From the NCBI RefSeq assembly GCF_014841565.1, contig NZ_JACYUD010000002.1, positions 600,628 to 664,627 of the forward strand: DNA of 64,000 nt. Direction: 5' to 3'. The position numbers and the translations under genes are program-made. Under the pieces are notes generated by a model. The model was given only the letters and a program-made list of their open reading frames with translations. It did no database searches and was not told the DNA's origin. Source of the DNA: Rhizobium sp. CFBP 8762. Its GTDB lineage: Bacteria > Pseudomonadota > Alphaproteobacteria > Rhizobiales > Rhizobiaceae. Of this stretch, positions 25,091 to 33,880 are shown one piece after another. Numbering within the stretch: the stretch's first letter is position 1; every line of letters starts with the position of its first letter.

Positions 25091-26547
25091 GCGGCGGTTT
25101 CACTTGAGCTTGCGTCGCCGGAGTCGGCACCGCCGGACACCGTATCGCCCGCATTGGTATCGCTCGGGCCTGCATCGTTGCCGCGCTCATTGGGCTCAAT
25201 CGGCTGCGGGCGCGGGCTGAACGTGTTTTTCGGCGTATACCGCGCATACACATCGGCCAACCGCTCGCGGTATTTTTCAGGCGAAAACAGCGCCGCCTGC
25301 TTCACGCCAGCGGTCGACAAACGATCACGCAGCCCTTCATTGCGGTCAATTTCCACGAAGGCATCGGCAAGCGCGCGTGCGTCATAGGGGTTGACCATGA
25401 AGGCTGCATCGCCCGCCACCTCAAGCGTCGCACCCTCGGTGGAGGTGATGACCGGGGTGCCGAGCAACATGCCTTCCAGCACCGGCAGACCAAACCCCTC
25501 ATAAAGCGATGGGAACACCAGCGCTTTCGCCCCCTTGATCAGGCTGACCAGAAGCGGAAATGGCGCGTAATCGAACTGGCGAATACGGTCACGCAGCAGG
25601 GTGACATTGCCGATCTGCTCCAGATAGCGGTTGGTGGTTTCGTTCACCAGCCGCAGTTCCTCCTCCGAACGCCAGGCCTGCGCGCCCACGATCACCAGCG
25701 GCCCCTCCACCTTGCTGGCGAGATAGGCCTCGATGATACGGCCAATGTTCTTCTTCGGCTCGATGGAGCCGTAGAACAGGAAGTAGTTCTTGTAGGGCAA
25801 GCCAAAGGCACCCTCCACTTCGCGCTTGACCACTTCCGGCGTTTTGTTGGCATAGACTGCCGGAATTTCCACTGACTGGTAGGTGTTGGACACCTTGCGC
25901 TCCGGGCAGCCCAGAAGGTTGATGATGTCGTTGCGCGAGGTTTCCGACACGGTGACAATATGGTCGGCCTTGCGCACGATGCGCTGCATCAGCTTGAAAT
26001 AGCGGCGCTTCACATCCAGCGTGGTAAACGGCAGGCGCAGCGGCACCAGATCGTGCAGCGTATAGATATTGGCCGCACCGGGCATGCGCACCGGCAGCGG
26101 ATAGGTCCAGTGCATGATATCGGGCGTCTTGACGCCATTGACTTTGATGAACCGGCTGTAGGTCCGGAACATATCGTCCGCCTTGTTGTACAGGTTCGGT
26201 GCATTCCAGATCTGGTCGTAATAGGGCAGACGCGAACGGTACGTGGTGGCAATAACCGCGCCGGTGATCGGCACGCGGGATGCCTTGACCCCCATGGGGC
26301 TGGTCAGGCTGCTTTGAATGGCGCGCCAGATTTCCAGCCAGCGCGGGGTTTTGCCCACATGCGCATCGAAGAAAGCAATTTCCTTCAACAGCGGGTGCAT
26401 GCCGGGTGCCGCCCGGGTGCCGTACAGCACCTCCGAACGCAGGCCGAGATTGTGGATTTCGTAGCTCAGATTGCGGGCGTAGGTCGCAATGCCGGTGCCT
26501 TTGTCAAGGTTCAGGTTGAACCCGTCGATCATAACGGTTGGAGCCAT
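25087..26547 (-). CDS. GT4-family glycosyltransferase (capsule assembly)
   Basis: A 486-residue GT-B enzyme of the glycosyltransferase group 1 family. Features: GTGIATYARNL in the N-terminal domain, YTLHDLVPLRLPF, DHIVTVSETSRNDII, the linker FLFYGSIEPKKNIGRII, and the donor-binding motif PSLYEGFGLPVLEGML with its two glutamates. The last 50 residues are a Ser/Asp/Gly-rich tail without homology, likely disordered. It is second in the leftward operon, 83 bp after the outer-membrane exporter gene and overlapping the pyruvyltransferase gene by 4 bp. Mannosyltransferases of rhizobial polysaccharides look similar, but the sugar is not determinable. Confidence 0.85.
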   Translation of the reverse strand: MAPTVMIDGFNLNLDKGTGIATYARNLSYEIHNLGLRSEVLYGTRAAPGMHPLLKEIAFFDAHVGKTPRWLEIWRAIQSSLTSPMGVKASRVPITGAVIATTYRSRLPYYDQIWNAPNLYNKADDMFRTYSRFIKVNGVKTPDIMHWTYPLPVRMPGAANIYTLHDLVPLRLPFTTLDVKRRYFKLMQRIVRKADHIVTVSETSRNDIINLLGCPERKVSNTYQSVEIPAVYANKTPEVVKREVEGAFGLPYKNYFLFYGSIEPKKNIGRIIEAYLASKVEGPLVIVGAQAWRSEEELRLVNETTNRYLEQIGNVTLLRDRIRQFDYAPFPLLVSLIKGAKALVFPSLYEGFGLPVLEGMLLGTPVITSTEGATLEVAGDAAFMVNPYDARALADAFVEIDRNEGLRDRLSTAGVKQAALFSPEKYRERLADVYARYTPKNTFSPRPQPIEPNERGNDAGPSDTNAGDTVSGGADSGDASSSETAA

Positions 26548-26630
26548 GAAGCACCTTATCTGCTATCAACCGGGGCCAAGCCGCCCCGGTTTTCCATAAA
26601 TTTCAAGCTGCGCGACGTGCCCGCGCAACC

Positions 26631-27764
26631 TTATTTCGACAGGGCGCGCGTGGTGACCGCCGCCTGTATGAAGGGTGATGTGGTGGTGTTGATCAGGGTC
26701 GTGAACTTGCGGATTTCAGCCAGCGACGAGTTCGCGACATAGACCAGGTCCTTGTCGTAGATTTCGAAATTCTTCAGCAGGAAGAAGCCATTCGGGTCGG
26801 TCAGATCGATCTGATAGATGACATTGGTGGTTCTGCCGTTCGTCACGATTGGCTTGCCCGGCACGAGGCTGCGCACCAGTTCGGCCGGTTCCGTGCGGTA
26901 GATGAAGATGCCCCGCGCATTGGCGCGCTCGTCGTTCAAACCACCGGTTTTGGCCAGAGCCTGATTGAGATACAGCCGTGGCTCATCAAACTGGAATGCC
27001 GCGTTGGAGGTGACCGCGCCGAACATGGTGAAGCTGCGCGGCTGGCGCGTGAGCGTAATCAGATCACCCGGACGCACGAAGATGTTTTCGGATGGATCGT
27101 TCATCAATTGCTCAAGGGGCACACTTTGAATGCGGCCGTTGCGCGCAATCTGCACGGACAACTGGTGCGCTTCAGTGCGCGGCCCACCGGCCAGCGCAAT
27201 CACGTCCAGGAGGCTTTCGCCCCTTGCCGTCAAAGGTATCTGCCCGCTGGACGCTACTTCGCCAGTCACCGTCACGGTGTTGGCCACGTTCTTGACCACG
27301 CGGACCAGAATTTGCGGCTCGATGGCCTTGCTCACCAGCGCACGCTCAATCAGGCTTTTAACCTCTTCGGGCGAGCGTCCGGCCACCTTGATCGTTCCGG
27401 CATAGGGAATGGAGATGGTGCCACTGGAGGACACCGGCTGCTCGGGGATGGTGGCATTGGAGCCCGTCTGCGCGCTGAACAGACCGCCATCGGCAGACTC
27501 CCAGATCGACACGATCACGCTATCGCCAATGCCAATGCGGGCGGAATCCACACGACGGGAATTTCCGAACGTACTGCGCAGATTGGCATTGCGCCCATTG
27601 CTAATGTAGGATATAATCGGCTGCGTGACCTTGATGAGCGTATAAGGTTCTTCAAGCGCCTCATTGATGATTGCTCCGGCACTTGGGCCGGACGTGGGAA
27701 GTGCCGTGCAAGAGCACAGCGCGATGCCCATGCCGAGCGTGACCGTTAAACGTGTTAGCACCAT
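26631..27764 (-). CDS. Wza/KpsD-like outer-membrane polysaccharide export lipoprotein
   Basis: A 377-residue lipoprotein. The N-terminus has a hydrophobic stretch and the lipobox-like LCSC, with Cys19 as probable lipidated residue. A polysaccharide export domain begins RIGIGDSVIVSIWE, then two SLBB-type repeats: VTVTGEVASSGQIPLTARGESLLDVIALAGG (split here over about 165-200) and SFTMFGAVTSNAAFQF. This is the outer-membrane channel that works with the KpsE-like protein to carry polysaccharide to the surface. It is the first gene of the leftward glycosyltransferase/pyruvyltransferase operon. An AAGGA lies 11 bases before the start. Confidence 0.87.
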   Translation of the reverse strand: MVLTRLTVTLGMGIALCSCTALPTSGPSAGAIINEALEEPYTLIKVTQPIISYISNGRNANLRSTFGNSRRVDSARIGIGDSVIVSIWESADGGLFSAQTGSNATIPEQPVSSSGTISIPYAGTIKVAGRSPEEVKSLIERALVSKAIEPQILVRVVKNVANTVTVTGEVASSGQIPLTARGESLLDVIALAGGPRTEAHQLSVQIARNGRIQSVPLEQLMNDPSENIFVRPGDLITLTRQPRSFTMFGAVTSNAAFQFDEPRLYLNQALAKTGGLNDERANARGIFIYRTEPAELVRSLVPGKPIVTNGRTTNVIYQIDLTDPNGFFLLKNFEIYDKDLVYVANSSLAEIRKFTTLINTTTSPFIQAAVTTRALSK

Positions 27765-28170
27765 ATACGGGTCAGTTCCTTGTCACTCATGCCGAAAAGC
27801 AGGCAGACGCTTGAACGAGCGCAGCGTCATCGTGCTGTTACAACGGTCAGTTGATTTCTAAAATATATCCTGGAGCATCGCAATTTAATTCTGTCGGGAC
27901 AGTGTCCAGAACTGTGCAAAATTGATTTAAATCCACTTAAGAAGTAAGGTAAACACACTTTCGGTGGGTGTCCGTGGCATTTTTGCAAGTCTATCACAGC
28001 TTAGATTAAGATTGACTACAATATAGATTTCTTTATTAAATGTTTTATTGTTTATATATTAGATTTATTTTACTTTAATGGTTCAAGAGGCTGCAGCGTG
28101 TCGGCATCTCACTCTGTTTCCGTTTCGTGATGGCTTCTGTGACCGGCTAACGGGTCCATCTGCCATTCGC
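27765..28170. other. 406-bp AT-rich intergenic region
   Basis: Lies between the start of the export lipoprotein gene and the end of the argP-like gene. It is strongly AT-rich from about 27,855 to 28,085. A small palindrome, GGACAGTGTCC, sits at 27897-27907. The promoter of the leftward capsule operon should be here, but I cannot assign it. No ORF or RNA gene is apparent. Confidence 0.5.
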
Positions 28171-29079
28171 TCACAATGGTGATTGGTGAAGCGTGCGCCG
28201 GGCAACATCGAGAACGTGTTTGGTCAAGGATTTGAGATTGTCCGCCGCGATCCGGTTGATATGCCAGTATAGTGGGATGACGAGTGGACTGTCAGAGACG
28301 AGTTCTACCAGTCGGTCGCTTTCGAGATGCTCCTTGACCAGAGGTGCCGGATTCATGCCCCATCCCATTCCCCTCAGGCTGGCGTCTACGAAACTGTGCG
28401 TTGAGGGCAACCAATGCGTTGGAAGGTTGACAGCTCGTCCCATCGTTTGCGAAACCCACTGCGCTTGAAGTCGATCTTTCTGATTGAAGGTCAGACAGGG
28501 TGCTTGGGAAAGTGTCTCCGGCGTTACGCCTTCTGCAAAGTAACGCGCAACGAATGCAGGGCTGGCAACAGCGTAATACACCAGTGCGCCGAGTGAGAAG
28601 CGGCGGCATCCGGGAATGGATGTCGCCGAACCGCTGACCGCCGCAACAACCTTTCCGTTTTGGAGCCAGTCGGCGGTGTGCTCCTGATCATCGACCGAAA
28701 GGTTCAACAGGTAGCCCGATGAGGTCACGAAATCAGCCATGGGCTCCAGGAACCATGTTCCGAGACTGTCGGCGTTCGTTGCAATGCTAAGCGTAATCCG
28801 GTGCTGCACATCATCAATCTTGGCAGACGGCGGCAGCCTGTTGGCAAGATCGTGCTCCAATATACCGACATTTTCCATATGGCGACACAGCTGCTCGCCT
28901 ATGTCTGTCGCCACGCACGGGCTGCCACGCACAATCAGCGCCGCACCGAAACGCTCCTCCAGTTGCTTGATCCTTTGCGACACAGCCGATGGCGTAACAT
29001 TCAGGGCGACCGCCGCCCTGTCAAAGCTACCCGTTTGAGCCACAGCCACCAGTACACGGAGAGCCGAATAGTCGATCAT
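28171..29079 (-). CDS. argP: ArgP/LysG-type LysR transcriptional regulator
   Basis: A 302-residue LysR-type regulator. The N-terminal winged helix-turn-helix contains SFDRAAVALNVTPSAVSQRIKQLE (recognition helix about 30-45), then a substrate-binding-like effector domain. The VSQRIKQLEERFG form and the divergent LysE-family exporter point to the ArgP/LysG branch, which senses lysine or arginine and activates the exporter gene. The 99-bp shared spacer to the exporter start is a typical LysR arrangement. Specificity for lysine versus arginine cannot be read from the sequence. Confidence 0.85.
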   Translation of the reverse strand: MIDYSALRVLVAVAQTGSFDRAAVALNVTPSAVSQRIKQLEERFGAALIVRGSPCVATDIGEQLCRHMENVGILEHDLANRLPPSAKIDDVQHRITLSIATNADSLGTWFLEPMADFVTSSGYLLNLSVDDQEHTADWLQNGKVVAAVSGSATSIPGCRRFSLGALVYYAVASPAFVARYFAEGVTPETLSQAPCLTFNQKDRLQAQWVSQTMGRAVNLPTHWLPSTHSFVDASLRGMGWGMNPAPLVKEHLESDRLVELVSDSPLVIPLYWHINRIAADNLKSLTKHVLDVARRTLHQSPL

Positions 29080-29178
29080 GGATTAGCGCTGCTTAATTGC
29101 CTGTAGTCACTTTAAATAGCCTAATCTTCAAATTCCGTCTATCCGCCGTGCAACGTGATCAGCATCTTGGGTACAGAC

Positions 29179-29787
29179 ATGGACATGACGACTTACCTTA
29201 CCGGAATGACGATGGGGCTGAGCCTGATTGTAGCAATCGGTGCACAGAATGCTTTTGTCTTACGGCAGGGGCTTCGTAATCAGTATGTGTTTGCCGTGTG
29301 CCTCACCTGCGCCCTTTCCGATGCCATTCTCATTATCATCGGCGTAACCAGTCTTGAGCGGATTGTCGGTCTTCTGCCGTTGCTCAATCCCGTCATGCGG
29401 TATGGCGGTGCAGCATTCCTGATCTGGTATGGTGGCAAAAGTGCCCTGTCTGCATTTCGGGGGTCCGGTGTTCTGGATGTCGCTGCTGACGCACCGGCCA
29501 GTTTCGCCGCAACATTCGCCACGTGTCTCGCGCTGACCTGGCTGAACCCGCATGTGTACCTTGATACGGTGGTGCTTCTTGGCACGATTTCCACACGCTT
29601 CCCCGGTCACCAGTTCGAGTTTGCAGCGGGCGCAGTGACAGGGTCGTTCCTGTTCTTTTTCTCGCTGGGCTATGGTGCAGTTCGCCTCAGACCGATCTTC
29701 TCCCGGCCATCGACATGGCGTGTTCTGGACGCAATCATTGCCTGCACCATGTGGGTGATTGCGTGGAAGCTGCTGAGCAGCGCTTGA
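29179..29787 (+). CDS. LysE/ArgO family amino acid exporter
   Basis: A 202-residue inner-membrane protein with six hydrophobic segments. It has the family signature GLSLIVAIGAQNAFVLRQG at its start and the LTWLNPHVYLDTVVLLG segment in the middle, both strongly conserved in LysE and ArgO. It exports basic amino acids, protecting cells from peptide-derived excess. The ATG at 29179 is chosen; an ATG six bases later and a GTG at 29155 are alternatives. Divergent from the ArgP-like gene. Confidence 0.88.
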   Translation: MDMTTYLTGMTMGLSLIVAIGAQNAFVLRQGLRNQYVFAVCLTCALSDAILIIIGVTSLERIVGLLPLLNPVMRYGGAAFLIWYGGKSALSAFRGSGVLDVAADAPASFAATFATCLALTWLNPHVYLDTVVLLGTISTRFPGHQFEFAAGAVTGSFLFFFSLGYGAVRLRPIFSRPSTWRVLDAIIACTMWVIAWKLLSSA

Positions 29788-29869
29788 TTGCGTGAGTGCG
29801 CAGTCATCAACGACCCCGTCGTATGGGTGTCCAATCCGCCTTGACGCGAAGCCAGAAGCACGGTTTCAG

Positions 29870-29890
29870 TCCGTTCATCGTTTGAACGGA
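29870..29890. promoter_or_regulatory. 8-bp inverted repeat next to the LacI-family gene start
   Basis: TCCGTTCA (29870-29877) and TGAACGGA (29883-29890) with a 5-nt spacer lie 4 bp before the LacI-family start codon. The right arm contains the GGA of the probable ribosome site, so the structure could act as an operator or hide the ribosome site in mRNA. Confidence 0.5.
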
Positions 29891-29894
29891 AAAG

Positions 29895-30935
29895 ATGATG
29901 CCGACCAAGCAAAAGCAGCAGCCTGCCGAGGGCAATAGCAGTGCACCCACCATGGCCGATGTCGGGCGGATCGCTGGCGTCTCGGCCATGACGGTGTCGC
30001 GCGCCCTCAAAGGCAACGCCTACATTGCGAAAGGCACACTGGACCGGATTCTGGCAGCGGTCGATCAGCTCGGTTATGTGCTGGACCAGTCTGCGGGTAG
30101 CCTGTCATCACGGCGCACCGGGTTTATCGCCGCCATCGTGCCGTCCATCGATAATTCCAATTTTGCCGACACCGCACGCGGCATTACCGAAGCGCTTGCG
30201 CGCACAAATATGCAACTGTTGCTGGGATATTCCAACTATTCTGTCGAGCGGGAAGAGGAATTGATCGAATCCATGCTGCGGCGGCGACCGGAAGGCATCA
30301 TCCTTACCGGCGGCCACCATACGCGAAAGGCAAGAGGAATGCTGTCAAATGCAGGCATTCCCGTCATCGAAACCTGGGACAGGCCGGAAAACCCGGTGGA
30401 CGCCGTTGTCGGCTTTTCCAACGCTGATGCGATGGAAGCGCTGGTCGACAGCCTTGTGGAACAGGGATATTCGCGATTTGGTTTCATCAGTGGGTCCGAA
30501 ACCTCCGACACCCGTGGCCAGCAGCGTCAGAGCGGCTTCAGCCGTGCGCTGTCGCGGCACGGGTTCAGCAGCGAACGCAGAGTGGCTGTCGAGGCCGTGC
30601 CCCTGCGCATGTCAGACGGCGGTACGGCAATCCGACAGTTGCTCAACCGCTTTCCCGATACCGATGTGGCGGTGTGTGTGTCGGATCTTGTTGCGTTCGG
30701 TGCCATTATGGAATGCAGAAGAATGGGGCTGAGTGTACCGCACGACATCGCCATCGCTGGTTTTGGGGACTACGAAATTGCGTCCGTGTCGGAACCCGGT
30801 ATTACCACCGTCAACGTCGACAGCTACGGAATCGGCACACAGGCCGCAGGTCAAATGATCGCCATGCTCGATCATCGCGGGCATAGCGCAACGATTTCCA
30901 CAAACTATCACGTACTGCTTCGCGGCAGCACGTGA
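29895..30935 (+). CDS. LacI-family regulator of the idonate/gluconate genes (GntR/IdnR-like)
   Basis: A 346-residue LacI-family repressor. The helix-turn-helix is at about 20-45 (TMADVGRIAGVSAMTVSRALKG), followed by a hinge helix and a periplasmic-binding-like sugar domain with GFISGSETSDTRGQQRQSGF and IAIAGFGDYEIASVSEPGITTV. The latter block is close to GntR/IdnR regulators of gluconate and idonate genes. It is convergent with idnD (13-bp gap). A perfect 16-bp palindrome in the promoter of the idn genes, 2 kb away, resembles GntR-type operators and is its likely target. Effector is probably gluconate or a ketogluconate (inference). Confidence 0.85.
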   Translation: MMPTKQKQQPAEGNSSAPTMADVGRIAGVSAMTVSRALKGNAYIAKGTLDRILAAVDQLGYVLDQSAGSLSSRRTGFIAAIVPSIDNSNFADTARGITEALARTNMQLLLGYSNYSVEREEELIESMLRRRPEGIILTGGHHTRKARGMLSNAGIPVIETWDRPENPVDAVVGFSNADAMEALVDSLVEQGYSRFGFISGSETSDTRGQQRQSGFSRALSRHGFSSERRVAVEAVPLRMSDGGTAIRQLLNRFPDTDVAVCVSDLVAFGAIMECRRMGLSVPHDIAIAGFGDYEIASVSEPGITTVNVDSYGIGTQAAGQMIAMLDHRGHSATISTNYHVLLRGST

Positions 30936-30948
30936 TCTGGTTTGTGTG

Positions 30949-31980
30949 TCAGAAACTGAGCTGAACCTTCATGGCGCGGCTGCGGTCGCCCGCGATTTCA
31001 AACGCTTTTACCGCGTCGGCAACGGGAAAGATTTCCGATAGAAGTGGAGAGAAATCGACGCGCTTCTGGTTGATCAGATCAACAGCGAGGCCAAATTCGT
31101 CGTGAAAACGGAACGTGCCCTTAATCTCGATTTCCTTGGCCACAATGGTGTTCTGCGGTAGTGATATCTCAGCCCCAAGGCCGAGCTGGACGAGAATGCC
31201 TCTGGGCTTCAGCACATCCAGTCCCGAGCGTATGGCACGCTCATTGCCTGAAGCCTCAAAATGCACGTCAAAAGTGCCCTTGTTCGCACTATAAACGTTC
31301 AGGGCATCCGGCTGCGAGACCACATTGATGGTACGGTCGGCACCGATCAAACCCGCCGTTTTCAAAACCGGGTCCATAACATCCGTGGCGACCACCTCGC
31401 GGGCACCATGCAGGCGTGCGGCGATAATGGCGAGCACGCCGATTGGCCCGCACCCCGTTACCAGCACGCGCTTGCCCTGGAGCGAACCGGCGCGAGACAC
31501 GCCGTGCAGTGTCACCGCGAATGGCTCGGCGAAGGCGGCTTCGTTGATGGAAATATCCGTGTTGATCCTGTGGCACTGCGTGGCGTCAGCCACCAGCCGC
31601 TCACGAAACGCCCCCTGAATATGCGGCATGGGCATGGCGCTGCCGTAAAAACGCATGTTCAGGCAATGGTTCTGCTGCCCTTTCAGGCAATAGTCACAGT
31701 GGTTGCAGGGCCGGCTTGGCGATACAGCCACCCGGTCGCCAACAGCCAGATGGGACACCCCGCTTCCGAGCGCAACCACACGCCCGGCAACCTCATGACC
31801 GAGGATCATCGGTTCTCGAACGCGCACCGTGCCGAAGCCGCCGTGGTTGAAGTAATGGAGGTCGGACCCGCAGATCCCGCCTGCTTCCACCGCAATATCG
31901 ACCTGTCCGGGACCAGCGGTGTCGATATCCCGCTCCTCGACGCGCAGATCCCTGGCAGAATGAATAACAACAGCTTTCAT
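30949..31980 (-). CDS. idnD: L-idonate 5-dehydrogenase
   Basis: A 343-residue zinc-dependent medium-chain dehydrogenase. Catalytic zinc ligands appear as Cys37 in GGICGSDLHYFNHGG, His and Glu in ILGHEVAGRV; the four structural-zinc cysteines lie in CNHCDYCLKGQQNHC. The Rossmann motif is TGCGPIGVLA. The family match is to L-idonate 5-dehydrogenase, which oxidises L-idonate to 5-keto-D-gluconate with NAD(P)+. It follows the 2-hydroxyacid dehydrogenase gene by 9 bp with GAGG seven bases before its ATG, and so shares its promoter. Confidence 0.87.
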   Translation of the reverse strand: MKAVVIHSARDLRVEERDIDTAGPGQVDIAVEAGGICGSDLHYFNHGGFGTVRVREPMILGHEVAGRVVALGSGVSHLAVGDRVAVSPSRPCNHCDYCLKGQQNHCLNMRFYGSAMPMPHIQGAFRERLVADATQCHRINTDISINEAAFAEPFAVTLHGVSRAGSLQGKRVLVTGCGPIGVLAIIAARLHGAREVVATDVMDPVLKTAGLIGADRTINVVSQPDALNVYSANKGTFDVHFEASGNERAIRSGLDVLKPRGILVQLGLGAEISLPQNTIVAKEIEIKGTFRFHDEFGLAVDLINQKRVDFSPLLSEIFPVADAVKAFEIAGDRSRAMKVQLSF

Positions 31981-31989
31981 GACCCGTCC

Positions 31990-32934
31990 TCAGATAATCG
32001 GAGTTAGGAGAGGCTGACCGGCAAAGTGCGCCGCCAGATTATCGCGAACAAGCTTACCCATTGCCTTGCGCGTTTCCACCGTGCCGGACGCATGGTGTGG
32101 CTGCAACAGCACGTTTTCCAAAGCCAGGAAACGCGGGTTCAGGCGTGGTTCGCCCTCAAAAACGTCGAGTGCCGCCGATCCGAGCGAACCGGTTTGCAGC
32201 GCGTCTAGCAACGCGTCCTCATCGATGTTGGAGGCGCGGGAAATATTGATCAGCATGCCGTCCGGCCCAAGCGCGTCAATGACCGCTTTTGAAACAATAT
32301 GGCGCGTGGCAGCAGATGCAGCAAGCGTCACAAACAGAAAATCGGAATGGCGTGCCAGCGCAACCGGATCGGCAAGATAGCTCATGCCTTCGGCATATTG
32401 CTTTTCCGATGTGTCGCTATAGGCAATATCCATATCGAAGCCCCGCAGCCGCTTGGCAACTTCAAAGCCGATACGGCCAAGTCCCAGCACGCCCGCCTTG
32501 CGGCCCCAGACCTTGCGCTTGAGGGGGTACAGACCTTTTGCCGCCCAACTCCCGTCCCTCACCCATCGCTCCGCCCCAATCATACCGCGAGAATGGCACA
32601 GCATCATGCCAACGCCGAGATCAGCGACGTCATTGGTCAACACATCCGGCGTATTGGTGACACGGATTGCGCGTTTGCGGCAGGCATCCAGGTCGACCGC
32701 ATCGTAGCCGACGCCATAGACCGAAACGATTTGCAGATTGGGAAGCCGGTCGATCAGGTCTGCCGACGCGCCAAGTTCTCCGCGTGTGGCAATTGCCGTA
32801 ACTTGCTTGGCCGCTCCGTCGATAAACGCATCGCGATCCGTCGCCTCATAGAGTTTTTTCACGTCGTAGCTCTTTTCGAGCTCAACCATGTCCCATTCAG
32901 GATAAGGTCCGATAACCAGAATTTGCTGCTTCAT
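31990..32934 (-). CDS. D-isomer-specific 2-hydroxyacid dehydrogenase (ketogluconate/hydroxypyruvate reductase-like)
   Basis: A 314-residue NAD(P)-dependent dehydrogenase. The substrate-binding domain has SVYGVGYDAVD; the cofactor domain has GVLGLGRIGFEVAKRLRGF. Catalytic Arg is in INISRASNIDEDAL, Glu in DVFEGEP and His in LQPHHASGT. Related enzymes reduce glyoxylate, hydroxypyruvate or 2-ketogluconate. The idn context favours a ketogluconate reductase (inference). The ATG at 32934 has GGGAG six bases upstream; longer frames would run into the operator and are rejected. Confidence 0.85.
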   Translation of the reverse strand: MKQQILVIGPYPEWDMVELEKSYDVKKLYEATDRDAFIDGAAKQVTAIATRGELGASADLIDRLPNLQIVSVYGVGYDAVDLDACRKRAIRVTNTPDVLTNDVADLGVGMMLCHSRGMIGAERWVRDGSWAAKGLYPLKRKVWGRKAGVLGLGRIGFEVAKRLRGFDMDIAYSDTSEKQYAEGMSYLADPVALARHSDFLFVTLAASAATRHIVSKAVIDALGPDGMLINISRASNIDEDALLDALQTGSLGSAALDVFEGEPRLNPRFLALENVLLQPHHASGTVETRKAMGKLVRDNLAAHFAGQPLLTPII

Positions 32935-32959
32935 ATCTCGCTCCCTGTCACTCGAGAGA

Positions 32960-32990
32960 TTGCATATGTTATCGATAACATCTATGTCAA
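32960..32990. promoter_or_regulatory. Divergent idn promoter with a perfect 16-bp LacI-type operator
   Basis: ATGTTATCGATAACAT (32966-32981) is a perfect palindrome of the form bound by GntR/IdnR-like LacI proteins. Leftward, TTGACA (32990-32985) and TATGCA (32966-32961) form a promoter with an 18-bp spacer. Rightward, TTGCAT (32960-32965) and TATGTC (32983-32988) are spaced by 17 bp. The operator fills both spacers, so one repressor dimer would block both directions. Confidence 0.7.
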
Positions 32991-33003
32991 TAACAACCAT
33001 CAG

Positions 33004-33028
33004 AGCGCTGTTCAGATCGAACAGCGCT
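33004..33028. promoter_or_regulatory. Perfect 10-bp inverted repeat in the idnO leader
   Basis: AGCGCTGTTC (33004-33013), a 5-nt spacer, and GAACAGCGCT (33019-33028). It lies between the promoter and the ribosome site of the gluconate 5-dehydrogenase gene. It may be a second operator or an mRNA hairpin. Confidence 0.6.
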
Positions 33029-33051
33029 ACAAGACGTTAAGAGGGTTTTCC

Positions 33052-33819
33052 ATGGCGTTTCCATTATTCGATCTGACAGGCAAAACGGCGCTGATAACCG
33101 GTTCCAGCCAGGGAATCGGCTTTGCGCTCGCGCGCGGCCTTGCCGAGCACGGAGCCACCGTTATTCTCAACGGCCGTGATGAAGCCAAACTGGCGGCCGC
33201 GCAGAAGCAGCTTGCGGCTGATGGGATAACCGCCGACAGCGTTGCCTTCGATGCAACAAACCCACAGTCAGTCGCAGCCGGTATTGACAGGGTGGAAGTC
33301 GACATTGCGCCCATTGATATCCTCATCAACAATGCCGGCATGCAGCACCGCTCCCCGTTGGAGGAGTTTCCTGTCGACAAGTGGCAGCAGTTGCTGGCTA
33401 CCAACATCTCTAGCGTTTTCTATGTGGGCCAGGCCGTTGCCCGGTATATGATTGCCCGCGGTGAGGGTAAGATCATCAACATCGCCTCTGTACAGAGTGA
33501 GCTTGCCCGTCCGGGCATCGCCCCCTACACGGCGACCAAAGGCGCTGTCAAAAATCTGACCAGGGGCATGTCAACCGACTGGGCAAAGCATGGCCTCCAG
33601 ATTAACGCCATTGCGCCGGGCTACTTCAAGACCCCGCTTAATCAGGCACTGGTCGACAACCCGGAATTTTCCGGCTGGCTGGAAAAGCGCACGCCGGCTG
33701 CGCGCTGGGGCAATGTCGATGAGCTAGTGGGAGCAGCCGTTTTCCTGTCCGGCAAGGGTTCTTCCTTCGTGAACGGACACACGTTGTATGTCGATGGCGG
33801 CATTACCATCAGTCTTTAA
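33052..33819 (+). CDS. idnO: Gluconate 5-dehydrogenase (SDR family)
   Basis: A 255-residue classical short-chain dehydrogenase. Motifs: TGSSQGIGFALARGL (cofactor), NNAGMQHRSPLEEF, IASVQSELARPGIAPYTATKGAVKNL (Ser, Tyr and Lys of the active site) and the C-terminal FVNGHTLYVDGGITISL. The NAGMQHRSPLEEF and PYTATKGAVKNLTRGM forms are characteristic of IdnO, which reduces 5-keto-D-gluconate to D-gluconate. The ATG at 33052 has AGAGGG six bases upstream. Divergent from the other idn genes, with which it completes L-idonate to gluconate conversion. Confidence 0.88.
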   Translation: MAFPLFDLTGKTALITGSSQGIGFALARGLAEHGATVILNGRDEAKLAAAQKQLAADGITADSVAFDATNPQSVAAGIDRVEVDIAPIDILINNAGMQHRSPLEEFPVDKWQQLLATNISSVFYVGQAVARYMIARGEGKIINIASVQSELARPGIAPYTATKGAVKNLTRGMSTDWAKHGLQINAIAPGYFKTPLNQALVDNPEFSGWLEKRTPAARWGNVDELVGAAVFLSGKGSSFVNGHTLYVDGGITISL

Positions 33820-33828
33820 TCCGGAGTT

Positions 33829-33850
33829 GGTTGGGAGCATGCTCCCAACC
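33829..33850. terminator. Probable bidirectional terminator hairpin
   Basis: A perfect 22-bp palindrome, GGTTGGGAGCATGCTCCCAACC, nine bases after the idnO stop and 30 bases from the convergent RraA-family gene end. It is followed by TTTCGGG rather than a long T-tract, so efficiency is uncertain. Confidence 0.55.
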
Positions 33851-33880
33851 TTTCGGGCGTAAACCCTACCCGCATGGGTA

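Noticed and set aside
27897-27907. Palindrome GGACAGTGTCC as an operator for the capsule operon
   Set aside because: Only 5-bp arms, no repeat elsewhere in the window and 130 bp from the start codon; not enough to call.
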